Source of the DNA: Cupriavidus basilensis OR16 | GTDB lineage: Bacteria; Pseudomonadota; Gammaproteobacteria; Burkholderiales; Burkholderiaceae | Assembly (NCBI RefSeq): GCF_000243095.1 | Contig: NZ_AHJE01000065.1 | Span: 37,548-101,547, forward strand | Direction: 5' to 3' | Length of the DNA stretch: 64,000 bases | Shown: positions 44,868-54,207 of the stretch, piece by piece | Position numbering within the stretch: position 1 is the first letter of the stretch | Layout of the letters: every line of letters begins with the position of its first letter | Notes under the pieces: model-generated | Databases searched by the model: none | Seen by the model: only the letters and a program-made list of their open reading frames with translations | What the model was told of the DNA's origin: nothing | Program-made: the position numbers and the translations under genes

Positions 44868-45680
44868 ATGAGCTTTTCCCTGATTCCCGGGCTGCTGCTG
44901 CTCGGCGCCTTTACCGGCTTTTGCGCCGGCTTGCTTGGGGTAGGCGGCGGCATGCTGATGGTGCCCTTCCTCACGCTGCTGTTTACCGCCCTGGCCTTCC
45001 CTCTTGAGGCCATCGTCCATATGGCCATCGCCACCTCCATGGCAACCATCCTGTTTACTTCGCTGTCCTCGGTACGCGCCCACCACAAGCGCGGCATGGT
45101 GCGCTGGAAGCTGGTGTTCGCGCTGGCGCCCGGCATCCTGATTGGCGGCATGATCGGCGGCGGAAAGGTGTTCGCGGCGCTCAAGACCAGCTGGCTGTCG
45201 CTGCTCTTCGCCGTGTTCGTGGGCTTTTCCGCGTGGCAGATGTTGCGCAACCGCAAGCCCGCGCCGCACCGGCAACTGCCGGGCACGCCCGGCATGCTGG
45301 GCGCCGGCGGCGTGATTGGCTTCCTGTCCAGCCTGGTGGGTGCGGGCGGCGGCTTTGTCTCGGTGCCGTTCATGACCTGGTGCAACGTGCCCATCCACAA
45401 TGCCGTGGCCACCTCGGCCGCACTCGGGTTTCCCATCGCGGTGGCGAGTGTGATCGGCTATGTGTGGAGCGGGCTGGGCCAGACCGGGCTGCCAGCCGGC
45501 TCGCTCGGCTACATTTACCTGCCGGCGCTGGCGGTGATCGCGGTTGCCAGCGTGCTGACCGCGCCGCTGGGCGCGCGCACCGCGCACCGGATGGATGTCG
45601 GGCAACTGAAGAAGGTCTTCGCCTGCCTGCTGTTCAGTCTGTCGGCCTATATGCTGTGGAAGGCCTGGCACGCGTTCTGA
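44868..45680 (+). CDS. TauE/SafE-family membrane transporter
   Basis: Sulfite/organosulfonate exporter family (also described as anion permeases), 270 residues with eight helices in two repeats. The glycine-rich motifs GLLGVGGGMLMVPFL (about residue 22) and SLVGAGGGFVSVPFMT (about residue 158) are the internal duplication typical of the family. The substrate is not visible. The gene stands alone, with the SIMPL gene downstream after 107 bases. Confidence 0.88.
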   Translation: MSFSLIPGLLLLGAFTGFCAGLLGVGGGMLMVPFLTLLFTALAFPLEAIVHMAIATSMATILFTSLSSVRAHHKRGMVRWKLVFALAPGILIGGMIGGGKVFAALKTSWLSLLFAVFVGFSAWQMLRNRKPAPHRQLPGTPGMLGAGGVIGFLSSLVGAGGGFVSVPFMTWCNVPIHNAVATSAALGFPIAVASVIGYVWSGLGQTGLPAGSLGYIYLPALAVIAVASVLTAPLGARTAHRMDVGQLKKVFACLLFSLSAYMLWKAWHAF

Positions 45681-45787
45681 GGCGGCAGGTGCCGCGGATA
45701 CAAGTAGATACAAGGCCGCGCGCAACGTAGCGGAACGATCACCTGGGCGGCGCGTCTGATACCCATCGTCTTGAAAGGGAGAATCCA

Positions 45788-46489
45788 ATGAAACATCTGC
45801 TTGCCGCCACGCTGCTCGGTACCACCGCCATGGTTGCCTCCGCCCAGGGCGGCGGCCCGACCCACGAGCCGGCGCCCGCCGGCGTGCTGTCGCTGTCCGC
45901 CCAGGCCGCCACCGAGGTGCCGACCGACGTGGTCCACCTGACACTCGCCGCCGAGCAGGAAGGCGCGGAGCCGGGCGCGATCTCCTCGGCGCTGTCGGCC
46001 AAGACGGCGGATGTGATTGCACAGGCCAAGCGTACCAACGGTGTGCAGGCGCAATCGGGCGGCTTCACCATCTATCCGTCCAACGACAAGAACGGGCGCA
46101 TCAGCACCTGGCGCGGCCGCGCCGAGGTGATTCTGGAATCGCGCGATTTCACGGCCGTGTCCAAGCTGGCCGGGCAACTCGCCAGCCAGATGCAGGTGCA
46201 GAACATCAGCTTCTCGCTCTCGCGCGAAGCCCGCATGGCGGCCGAGACCAAGCTGACCGAACAGGCCGTGGCCTCGTTCCGCGACAAGGCGCAGGCCACC
46301 ACCAAGCTGTTCGGCTACGGCAGCTACACCATCCGCGAAGTGCAGGTGGGCGAGGTAGGTGCGGTGCAACCGATGCCGCGCATGTACGCGGCCAAGGCCA
46401 TGATGGCCGATTCCGCGCCGGTGCCGGTCGAGGGCGGCAAGGCCCAGGTCACCGTGACGGTGAACGGCTCGGTGCAGATGCTGAAATAA
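45788..46489 (+). CDS. SIMPL-domain periplasmic protein
   Basis: A 233-residue exported protein (signal MKHLLAATLLGTTAMVASA) with the SIMPL/DUF541 fold: GVLSLSAQAATEVPTDVVHLTL near 33, a central helix with SREARMAAETKLTEQAVASFRDKA, and the C-terminal VTVTVNGSVQM. The family is poorly understood; E. coli YggE is linked to oxidative stress. A GAAAGGGAG ribosome site precedes the start. Confidence 0.9.
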   Translation: MKHLLAATLLGTTAMVASAQGGGPTHEPAPAGVLSLSAQAATEVPTDVVHLTLAAEQEGAEPGAISSALSAKTADVIAQAKRTNGVQAQSGGFTIYPSNDKNGRISTWRGRAEVILESRDFTAVSKLAGQLASQMQVQNISFSLSREARMAAETKLTEQAVASFRDKAQATTKLFGYGSYTIREVQVGEVGAVQPMPRMYAAKAMMADSAPVPVEGGKAQVTVTVNGSVQMLK

Positions 46490-46542
46490 GCGCTGCCCGA
46501 CGCCACAGGCAAGAAGCAGAAGACAGCAAGCACAAGGCACAA

Positions 46543-46582
46543 GAACAAGGCCCCTGCCACGCAAGCGGCAGGGGCCTTGTTC
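46543..46582. terminator. Perfect 16-bp bidirectional hairpin between convergent genes
   Basis: GAACAAGGCCCCTGCC and GGCAGGGGCCTTGTTC pair completely around an eight-base loop. It lies between the SIMPL gene (plus) and matB (minus). There is no pure T-run, only TTGTT, but the stem strength and place suggest a two-way terminator. Confidence 0.75.
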
Positions 46583-46614
46583 ATGACGCATAAGCCATCA
46601 ACGAGCGGCGGTGC

Positions 46615-48124
46615 CTACAGCTCCCCAAATTGCTGGCGCAGCACGTTCTTCTGCACCTTGCCCATGGTGTTGCGCGGCAGTTCGTCGACCAGGTGCACGC
46701 GCTTGGGCACCTTGAAATTGGCAATGCGACCCTTGAGCCCGCCGATCAGGCTCAGCGCATCCAGCGAGGCACCGGGCTTGCCAACCACCACCGCCACCAC
46801 CGCCTCGCCAAAATCGGCATGCGGCACGCCGATCACGGCGCTCTCCGCCACGCCCGGCATCTCGTCGATAAAGCTCTCGATCTCCTTGGGGTAGACGTTG
46901 TAGCCACCGGAGATGATCAGGTCCTTGCTGCGGCCGACGATGGTCAGGTAGTCGTCGGGCACCTTGCGCTCGCCCACCTGGCTCACGATGGCACCGCCAA
47001 AGCGGCCCACGTCGCCGGTCTTGAACCAGCCATCGGCGGTGAACTCTTCCTGCGTCTTCTCCGGCATGCGCCAGTAGCCCTTGAACACGTTCGGGCCGCG
47101 CACTTCCACATTGCCGATCTCGCCGGCCGCGCAAGGCTTGCCGTCGCCATCGACCACGCGCACCGACACACCCGGCAATGCCTTGCCGACGGTGCCGCCG
47201 ATGCGCTCGCCGTCCTGCGCTTCGTACGGGTTGGAGACCAGCATCACGGTCTCGCTCATGCCGTAGCGCTCCAGGATGGTGTGGCCGGTGCGCTCGCGGA
47301 AGGCATCGAAGGTTTCCGGGCGCATGCGGCGGCAGGTGTCGTCGTCAAAGCGCGGCTCCTGCACCCGTGGGCACGCCCATCATCACGGTGCAGCGCGGCA
47401 GGAACTTGAGGATCTGCGCCATGTCGAGCTTGGGCGCCCAGATCATCTTGGCGCCGGCCAGGAGCGCGCCGTGCGACGCGACGAACAGGCCATGCACGTG
47501 GAAGATCGGCAGCATGTGCAGCAGCACGTCGTCGCTGCGCCAGCCCCAGTACGCGTGCAGCGTCTTGGCGTTGGAGGCCAGGTTGCCGTGCGTGAGCATG
47601 GCGCCCTTGCTGCGGCCCGTGGTGCCCGAGGTGTAGAGAATGGCGGCGAGCTCGTCGGCGCCGCGCGCCACCGTGGTGAAGTGATCCGGTTGCGCAGCGG
47701 CGCGGGACAGCAGCGAGCCGGAGCGGTCGTCGTCCAGCGTGAACACGTGCTTGGTGCCGTGGCGGAACGCCACCTTGGACACCCAGCCGAAATTGGCGCT
47801 GCTGCATACCACCACCGCCGGCTCCGCGTTGCCGACAAAGTAGTCGATCTCGGCTTCCTGGTAGGCGGTATTGAGCGGCAGGTAGATGTAGCCCGCGCGC
47901 AGCGTGGCGAGGTACAGGAACAGCGCCTCCGGCGATTTTTCCACCTGCACCGCCACGCGCGCGCCCTCGGGCAGCTTGAGCGCGGCCAGCAGGTTGGCCA
48001 TCTTGGCGGTGGCGCGGTCCAGGTCGTCCCAGCTGTAGTAGAGGCCGTCGTGGGTTTCAATGCAGCAGGCGCTGCGGTCCGCCGGGAAGCGGGATTCGAA
48101 TAGGGCGAACAGGTTGGCGTTCAT
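46615..48124 (-). pseudogene. matB: Malonyl-CoA synthetase, frame broken and two short segments missing
   Basis: Acyl-adenylating enzyme that makes malonyl-CoA from malonate. The N-terminal part has ILYTSGTTGRSKGAMLTHGN (the AMP-binding P-loop, about residues 160-179) and LLHMLPIFHVHGL. The C-terminal part, one frame over, has ILERYGMSET, DGWFKTGDVG, GRSKDLIISGGYNVYPKEIE and PRNTMGKVQK with the catalytic lysine. The frame is lost at about 47362-47370 after MMGVPT, where the family has a few more residues (a YxRLL stretch). About ten residues (the SGSAPL loop) are missing in frame at about 47320. The start MNANLFALFESRF at 48124 fits the family. The breaks look like sequence errors. Confidence 0.87.
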
Positions 48125-48234
48125 ATTGCGGAAGATAAAAAACGGAATCGGCAACAGCATGGGCAATCCGCACGGGCAATCCGATCGATAGCCGGCAATG
48201 ATACCTAATGCGATTGCCAGTGCTAAGGCCAGTG

Positions 48235-49017
48235 CTATTGCCCGCTAAAGCGCGGCGGCCGGCGCGCAAGGAATGCCGCCACGCCTTCGGCATGGTCGGC
48301 GCTGTCGCCGTAGCGGAAATGCGCGTCGAGCTCCGCCGCGGTGAGCGGCGCGGGCGCCGGCGCCAGGCGGCGGATGCTCTCCTTGTTGATGCGGGCGGCC
48401 AGCGGCGCGCCAGCCACGATGCGCTTCACGGCCGCGGCGACTTCCTCGCCGAGTGCCGCTGCCGGCACCACGCGCGTCAGCAGCCCTTTCTCGCGCGCCT
48501 CGGCAGCGTCGAACACCCTGCCCTCCAGCAGGATCTCCAGCGTCACGGCGCGGCCCGCCAGGGCCAGCAGCCCGGTCAGCTCGCCGGGCGCCATGGGAAA
48601 GCCGAGCCGGTTGATCGGCACGCCGAAGCGGCTGTCGTCGGCGGCGATGCGCAGGTCGCAATGGCAGGCAATCTCCAGCCCGCCGCCCACGCAAACCCCT
48701 TCGATCATGGCCAGCGTCGGATGCAGGCAGCCCGCGATGGCGGCCAGCGCAGGGCCAATCACCGCCTCGTGGTAGCTGCGCAGCGCGGCGGCGCCGCCCC
48801 GCTCCTCGGGAAACTCGGCAATGTCGGCGCCGGCGGCAAAGTTGCCATCGGCGCCGCGCACCACCACGCAGCGCAGCGAGGGATCGGCGGACAACGCCGC
48901 AAAGCCCTGCGCCAGCGCACGCCACATCGCCACGGAGATGGCATTGAGCTTGCCCGCGTGGGACAGCGTGACCGTGGCCACGTCGCCCTCACGCGCGAAC
49001 GCCACCGTGCCGCTCAT
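48235..49017 (-). CDS. Enoyl-CoA hydratase/isomerase family protein
   Basis: Crotonase-fold enzyme of 260 residues. The oxyanion-hole segments are GNFAAGADIAEF near residue 58 and GVCVGGGLEIACHCDLRIAADDS near 105; IAEFPEE replaces the more usual catalytic context, so the exact reaction is open. It is encoded between matB and the Bug-family gene in the malonate module, so it probably acts on an acyl-CoA derived from it. The start at 49017 follows a GGAG-free leader; the ATG at 49032 is an alternative. Confidence 0.88.
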   Translation of the reverse strand: MSGTVAFAREGDVATVTLSHAGKLNAISVAMWRALAQGFAALSADPSLRCVVVRGADGNFAAGADIAEFPEERGGAAALRSYHEAVIGPALAAIAGCLHPTLAMIEGVCVGGGLEIACHCDLRIAADDSRFGVPINRLGFPMAPGELTGLLALAGRAVTLEILLEGRVFDAAEAREKGLLTRVVPAAALGEEVAAAVKRIVAGAPLAARINKESIRRLAPAPAPLTAAELDAHFRYGDSADHAEGVAAFLARRPPRFSGQ

Positions 49018-49069
49018 GCCTGCGCTCCACACCGGTGGGAAACATCGGAAACCATGCGGCTCTCCTCCA

Positions 49070-50089
49070 TCAATCGATCTTGGCGCCGGACTGCTGCACC
49101 ACCGTGGCCCAGCGCTTGATCTCGGCGCGCTGGAACTGCGCGAACTGCTCTTGCGTGAAAGCCGGCGTGTCGGAGCCGTTGGCGATCCAGATCTGCTTCA
49201 TCTCGGGCGTGTTCAGCGCCTTCTCCACTTCGGTGTAGAGCCTGTCGACGATGTCCTTGGGCGTGCCCTTGGGCACCCACATCGCGTACCAGGTGGAGAC
49301 TTCGTAGTTAGGCACCCCAGCCTCGGCGGCGGTGGGCACATTCGGGAACGCGGCCGAGCGCTTGGTCGACGCCACCGCCAGCGCCTTGATGCGGCCGGCG
49401 CGGATGTGCTGGGCCGAGGAGCCGAGACCGTCGAAATCCATGTCCACCTGGCCCGCGATCAGGTCGGACAGCGCGGGGCCCGCCCCCTTGTAACCCCTTG
49501 TAGGGAATATGCGTGATGAAGGTCTTGGTCTGCAGCTTGAACAGCTCGCCTGCCAGATGGTGGGAAGAGCCATTACCGGCCGAGGCATAGTTCAGCTTGC
49601 CGGGGTTCTTCTTGGCATAGGCGATCAGCTCGCCCAGCGTGTTGGCGGTGACCTTGGCCGGGTTCACCACGATCACCTGCGGCGGCTGCGCGATCACCGT
49701 GATGGGGATGAAATCCTTCTCGATGTCGTAGTCGAGCTTCTTGTAGAACGACGGCGCGATGGCATGGTGCGCGCCGCCAATGAAAACCGTATAGCCATCC
49801 GGCGCGCCCTTGGCCGCGATGCTCGCACCCACGGTGCCGCCGGCGCCGCCGCGGTTGTGCCGCCGGCGCCGCCGCGGTTGTCGATCACGAACTGCTTGCC
49901 GAGCTGCTTGGAAAGCTGCGCGGTCAGCGGGCGGGCAAAGGCATCGGTGCCACCGCCGGCCGGGAACGGCACGATCACGGTGATGGGCTTGGACGGCCAG
50001 GTGTCGGCCTGCGCCACCGGGGCTAGCGCACCCAAACCCGCGCCTAGTGCGCAAGCCAGCCCTGCCAGTTGAAACTGACGACGATTCAT
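49070..50089 (-). pseudogene. Bug/TctC-family solute-binding protein, two tandem duplications break the frame
   Basis: Periplasmic binding protein of the tripartite tricarboxylate transporter family. The N-terminus is MNRRQFQLAGLACALGAG, a signal peptide with PITVIVPFPAGGGTDAFAR after it; the middle (AAPDGYTV-like DGYTVFIGG, LGELIAYAKKNPGKLNYAS) and the end (YEVSTWYAMWVPKGTPKDIVDRL) are family-typical. A 23-base exact tandem duplication (49835-49880) shifts the frame after NRGGAGGT, and a 10-base tandem duplication (49484-49503) shifts it back. Removing one copy of each restores a normal 320-odd-residue protein. The permease subunits are not here. Malonate or a related acid is the likely ligand, by context. 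Confidence 0.86.
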
Positions 50090-50190
50090 GACGCTGTCTC
50101 CTCTCTCTTCTGCTGTGGAAAGTCAAAACGAAGAACTGCTGGAATGGCCCGCGAACGCGGCCCGCGGCCTTGTCTTTTACCTGACCAGGG

Positions 50191-51645
50191 TTACAGCAGC
50201 TTGCTCACCGCGCGGCTCATGCGCGGGGATCCGTTGCCAAGGCGCACCAGATTGTCATCTAGCGCCTCGGGCACGTAAAGATAATTCACCATCATCCCGC
50301 ACGACTGCGCGCGCCCCTTGCGCGACAGGTCGGCGGCCCAGTTCAGGCGCTCCACGCAGGCACCATTGCCCAGGTGGAAACGCGCCACCGGATCGGCCGG
50401 CAGCGCCTGCTGGCGCTCGCGCACCAGGTAGTGCGCCGCCAGCGTCAGCGCGGTATCGCGCACCGTCGCGTCGTCCGAGTCGGGCGGCAGCGCAGCCAGC
50501 CATCCAGCGCCGTCGGCAGGTGGCGTGCCGTTGCGCTCGCTCCAGCGCGCCAAGCGCTTGCCGCCCAGCACCTTGGCCACCGACTCGCCGTCGCGCTTGC
50601 GCAGCCAGTCAGCGAACCCGGGAATGGGCGAGAGCGTGGCGAACTGCTTGAGCTTGGGAAACTCGCGCTGCAATACCCCGATCACGCGCTTGAGCAAGAA
50701 GTTGCCGAAGCTCACGCCGCGCAGGCCTGGCTGCGTATTGGAGATGGAATAGAAGATCGCCCACTTCACGCGGCGCAGGTCCTCCAGCGGCGCGGCTTCG
50801 TCCAGCAGCGCGTGGACGTTGGCGGCCATCTCGGGCACGAAGGCCACCTCGACAAAGATCAGCGGCTCGCGCGGCATGCGCGGGTGGAAGAAGGCATAGC
50901 AGCGGCGATCGGAATCGAGCCGGTTGCGCAGGTCCGCCCAGGACGCGATCTCGTGCACCGCCTCGTAGCGGATCAGTTTTTCCAGCAGCGACGCGGGCGA
51001 GTCCCAGGTGATGGGCTGCAGTTCCAGCAGGCCCACGTCGAACCAGTTGGAGAACAGCGCCTCCAGGTCGTCGTCGAGCGGGCGCAGGCCCGGCACGCGC
51101 TTGTGCCAGCGCAACATGTCCGCACGCAGGCCGATCAGGAAATGCAGGCCGCAAACACTCGCGCCCTCCTGCCCGTGCAGCGCCGCCAGCCGCTTGAAGA
51201 AACGGATGCGCGCGTTGGACATGGCCTGCGCAAGCCCCGGCGCGGATTTGGGCGGCTTGCCCTCCTTGACGTCGTCATCCGATTCCGCGCCGCCGCTGGC
51301 CGCGACTTCCGCCAGCACGCCGAGCATGGCCTGGCGTGCATCATCGCCCGCGGCTTCGTATTCGGCCCGCCAGGTTTGCGCTGCGGTATTGGCGGCGCTG
51401 TCGGTCAGGCGCGCATCGAAGCATTGACGCAGTTGCTCGCGCTGCCGGCGCAGCACGCGCACCGGCAGCGCCACGGCCTTGGCGTCCGCCTTGGCATCGG
51501 CACCCGTATTCGGCTTGGCGCGGTCATCGCCCTTGCGGCCCCACCACCGGCCAAAGCGGGACAACAGGGATTGCGCCGACGGCTCCAAGCCGCTCAGGGG
51601 CGCGCTGACTTTCTGTTCGCTATTGCTGAGGGAATCCATGGACAT
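50191..51645 (-). CDS. mcd: Malonyl-CoA decarboxylase
   Basis: Converts malonyl-CoA to acetyl-CoA and CO2. The 484-residue protein has the helical N-terminal domain (to about residue 190) and the GNAT-like catalytic domain with IFYSISNTQPGLRGVSFGNFLLKRV (about residues 295-319), FATLSPIPGFADWL and AHYLVRERQ. The conserved Ser/His of the active site lie in the SPIPGF segment and in the AAHYL region. The ATG at 51645 or at 51639 may be the start. The GntR regulator gene ends 27 bases upstream, so the five genes from the regulator to matB look like one operon. Confidence 0.94.
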   Translation of the reverse strand: MSMDSLSNSEQKVSAPLSGLEPSAQSLLSRFGRWWGRKGDDRAKPNTGADAKADAKAVALPVRVLRRQREQLRQCFDARLTDSAANTAAQTWRAEYEAAGDDARQAMLGVLAEVAASGGAESDDDVKEGKPPKSAPGLAQAMSNARIRFFKRLAALHGQEGASVCGLHFLIGLRADMLRWHKRVPGLRPLDDDLEALFSNWFDVGLLELQPITWDSPASLLEKLIRYEAVHEIASWADLRNRLDSDRRCYAFFHPRMPREPLIFVEVAFVPEMAANVHALLDEAAPLEDLRRVKWAIFYSISNTQPGLRGVSFGNFLLKRVIGVLQREFPKLKQFATLSPIPGFADWLRKRDGESVAKVLGGKRLARWSERNGTPPADGAGWLAALPPDSDDATVRDTALTLAAHYLVRERQQALPADPVARFHLGNGACVERLNWAADLSRKGRAQSCGMMVNYLYVPEALDDNLVRLGNGSPRMSRAVSKLL

Positions 51646-51672
51646 ACCTGCTCTGTGCGCTTCGGTTGGCCG

Positions 51673-52413
51673 CTATCGATCAACGGGTGATTTACCGGCC
51701 AGTTGCAGGCGGCCGGGCTGTGCTTTGGGGATGGGATCGCCACCGCTATCGTCAGCCTCGGCAACCTCGGCGGCGTCCAGTGCCCTGAGCGCGCCGCGCT
51801 GGCGCAGCAAGTGCGTCTTCATCAGGGTCTCGGCGCCTTCCGGGTCATGCGCCTTGAGCGCGGAGAACACCGACAAGTGCTCGGCGCAGGATTCGCGGAT
51901 GCGGCCCGGCAGCTTCAGGCTCTTGTGGCGCGACAGCCGCAGCACCTTGCGCAAGTCGCTGATCAGGCCGGACAGCCAGCGGTTGCCGGCGAGCCGCTGG
52001 ATGGCTTCATGGATCTGGTAATTGGTTTCGTAGTAGGCATCGATATTGCCGGCCTGCGCATACCGGGCCAGGTCGGCGTGCAGGCTTTCGAGCGCATCGA
52101 GGTCCTCGGCGGTGGCGTTGCGCGCCGCCTCATAGGCGCAGCGGCCTTCCAGCAGCGCCATCAGCGGGAAGATCTCGTCGAGATCCTGCTCGGACAAGGC
52201 GTTGACGAAACAGCCGCGGCGCGGCTCGAGCCGCACCAGTCCTTCGGAGACCAGCACCTTGAGCGCCTCGCGCATCGGCGTGCGCGAGATCCCCATCGAC
52301 TCGGCCACCGTGGCCTCGTCGATCCAGGCGCCGGGCATCAGCGCGTGCTCGTCGATCATGGCGCGCAGGCGCTCCGCGACTTCGAGGTACAGGGCCTGCT
52401 GGATGATGCGCAT
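51673..52413 (-). CDS. GntR-family (FCD) transcriptional regulator of the malonate genes
   Basis: A 246-residue repressor: winged-helix domain (IDEATVAESMGISRTPMREALKVLVSEGLVRLEPRRG, residues about 32-66) followed by the all-helical FCD ligand domain with DLDEIFPLMALLEG. Family members beside mat/mcd genes respond to malonate. The start at 52413 has GGAGGC upstream. A perfect 16-base palindrome lies 78-93 bases upstream of its start and is the best candidate operator, implying autoregulation of the whole cluster. Confidence 0.88.
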   Translation of the reverse strand: MRIIQQALYLEVAERLRAMIDEHALMPGAWIDEATVAESMGISRTPMREALKVLVSEGLVRLEPRRGCFVNALSEQDLDEIFPLMALLEGRCAYEAARNATAEDLDALESLHADLARYAQAGNIDAYYETNYQIHEAIQRLAGNRWLSGLISDLRKVLRLSRHKSLKLPGRIRESCAEHLSVFSALKAHDPEGAETLMKTHLLRQRGALRALDAAEVAEADDSGGDPIPKAQPGRLQLAGKSPVDR

Positions 52414-52490
52414 GGTGCCTCCGGGCGGAAGAATGCAATGGCATCGGGGTGGCTTGCGGCACGGTGAAATGTGTCTTGCCAGGCCCAATA

Positions 52491-52506
52491 ATTCATAATT
52501 ATGAAT
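52491..52506. promoter_or_regulatory. Perfect palindrome, candidate GntR operator
   Basis: ATTCATAATTATGAAT is fully self-complementary and conspicuously AT-rich in this GC-rich sequence. It lies upstream of the GntR gene that heads the malonate cluster, where FadR/FCD-type repressors commonly bind. Confidence 0.7.
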
Positions 52507-52626
52507 AACGGCGACCGGATGACAAGACAATTCGATGTTGCACAGCCGCATGCACGGCATGCGCCACTACGGCTAAAAGGTACCTATACGACACTTTACG
52601 TGGCCGCGAGAGATCCCGCGTGCGTC

Positions 52627-53352
52627 CTAGCCCGCCAAACCCCTTGCCGCGTGGATGCCGAACCAGTGCGGCACGTGCGCAATGGCCTCATGCAACGTGC
52701 CCAGTACCCGGAAACTGAATCCGGTCACGACCGGCGAAGGCGGCTTGATATCGGGCACCACCACCACCTGCGCACCCGAGCGGCTAGCGGCCGTTGCGCC
52801 GTTCTCGCTGTCCTCGAAGGCCAGGCACGCCTGCGGCGCCACGCCGAGGCGCTCAGCGGCAAGCTGGTACAGCGCCGGGTCCGGCTTGCCGCGCCGCACC
52901 TCGTCACCACCCGAGACCGAAGAAAAGAAATCCAGCACGCCCACGCGCCCGAGCCGGTCCTGGATCTCCTCGACGCAGGATGACGATGCCACCGCGCAGG
53001 GAATGCCCGCGCCACTCAGCACCGACAGCAATTCCTTTGCGCCGGGCTTGAGCGGAAACCGGGGCCCGCTGGCCGGCGCATGCAGTTGCGCACCGGCCAG
53101 CGCCTGCACCTGGCGGAAGGCATGCTCACCGCCAAGCAGGGCAACCAGGAAGGCATCGGACTCCGGCCTGGCCTTGCCGATGACCTGCACGTAGTCGCTG
53201 GCCGCCAGCGTGATGCCGATCTCGCGCGCGGCGCCGATCCAGGCTTGCATGATGGCGCGCTCGGAATCGATCAGCAGGCCATCCATATCGAAGATGGCAG
53301 CGGAAAACGGGCTCACCTGCGGGGTCATCTGCGGGGTCATCCGCGGGGTCAT
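52627..53352 (-). CDS. HAD-family hydrolase (phosphoglycolate phosphatase-like)
   Basis: Phosphatase of the HAD superfamily, 241 residues. Motif I is IFDMDGLLID (residues about 17-26), motif II is VASSSCVEEI, the lysine is in RRGKPDPALYQLAAERLG, and motif IV is CLAFEDSENG. The variant is the beta-phosphoglucomutase/sugar-phosphatase type with a helical cap. Three in-frame ATGs at 53352, 53340 and 53328 arise from a 12-base tandem repeat (MTPR/MTPQ); I use the first, 11 bases after lgt. The substrate is unknown. Confidence 0.86.
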   Translation of the reverse strand: MTPRMTPQMTPQVSPFSAAIFDMDGLLIDSERAIMQAWIGAAREIGITLAASDYVQVIGKARPESDAFLVALLGGEHAFRQVQALAGAQLHAPASGPRFPLKPGAKELLSVLSGAGIPCAVASSSCVEEIQDRLGRVGVLDFFSSVSGGDEVRRGKPDPALYQLAAERLGVAPQACLAFEDSENGATAASRSGAQVVVVPDIKPPSPVVTGFSFRVLGTLHEAIAHVPHWFGIHAARGLAG

Positions 53353-53363
53353 CCGCGCCAGCT

Positions 53364-54139
53364 TCAACGGACCGGGGCCTGCGCGGTCTGTCCGTGACGG
53401 TTGGCCCAAACCACCATGGCGATGCCAGCCAGGATCATCGGCAGGCTCAGCCACTGGCCCATGGAGAAGTTCAGTGCCAGCAGGCCCAGGATGAACCGCC
53501 GTAGCCGATCAGGAACACGCCCGAGACCGCGCCCATGGGGCGCGGCTTCCTGGCGAACAGCCACAGGATGATGAACAGCGCCACGCCTTCGCCGGCAAAC
53601 TGATAGAGCTGGGATGGATGGCGGGGAATGTTGTCGCCGGCCTGCGGGAAGATCATGCCCCACGGCAGGTCGGTGGGGCGGCCCCACAGCTCGCCGTTGA
53701 TGAAGTTGCCGATGCGCCCGGCCGCCAGCCCGCAGGGGATCATCGGCGCGATGAAGTCGGTGACCTCCATCCAGTGCCGCCCGCGCAGCTTGCCGAACAG
53801 CCACATCGCCACGATCACGCCCAGGAAGCCGCCGTGAAAGGCCATGCCGCCCTCCCACACCTTGAAGATCTCAAGCGGATGGCTCAGGTAGTAATCGGCC
53901 TTGTAGAAGAACACATAGCCCAGCCGCCCGCCCAGGATCACGCCCAGCACGCCGAAGAACAGCATGTCGTCCAGGTCCTTGACCGTCCAGCCCTGGGCCG
54001 CGATATGCGGCTGGCGGATGCGCAGGCGGCCGAACCACAGGAACATGATGAACCCGGCGAGGTACATCAGCCCGTACCAGCGGATGGCAAGCGGGCCGAG
54101 ATGAATCGCAACCGGATCGAATTGGGGATGAATCAGCAT
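53364..54139 (-). pseudogene. lgt: Prolipoprotein diacylglyceryl transferase, short deletion breaks the frame
   Basis: Essential membrane enzyme that adds diacylglycerol to lipoprotein cysteines. The first 215 residues are intact, including VWEGGMAFHGGFLG and the signature GRIGNFINGELWGRPTD. After FLIGYG the frame shifts at about 53494-53501 and the C-terminus continues as LGLLALNFSMGQWLSLPMILAG. The family segment between, FRFxxEFxRxPD, about 14 residues, is missing. In E. coli Lgt this holds Arg239 and Glu243, needed for activity. An essential enzyme missing its key arginine points to a faulty sequence. The start at 54139 matches the family. Confidence 0.9.
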
Positions 54140-54207
54140 GTTTGCCGTGGTTAGGGTTGTAAGGAGGCCGCGCGCGGGCAACTTGGCGTCCGGCGCGGCA
54201 TCAGGGT

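Noticed and set aside
30729..48124. Reading cobQ, cobT, cobO and matB as true pseudogenes from gene decay
   Set aside because: Their flanking sequence is highly conserved and coding, their neighbours are intact, and the same type of scar hits essential genes, so errors are the simpler view.
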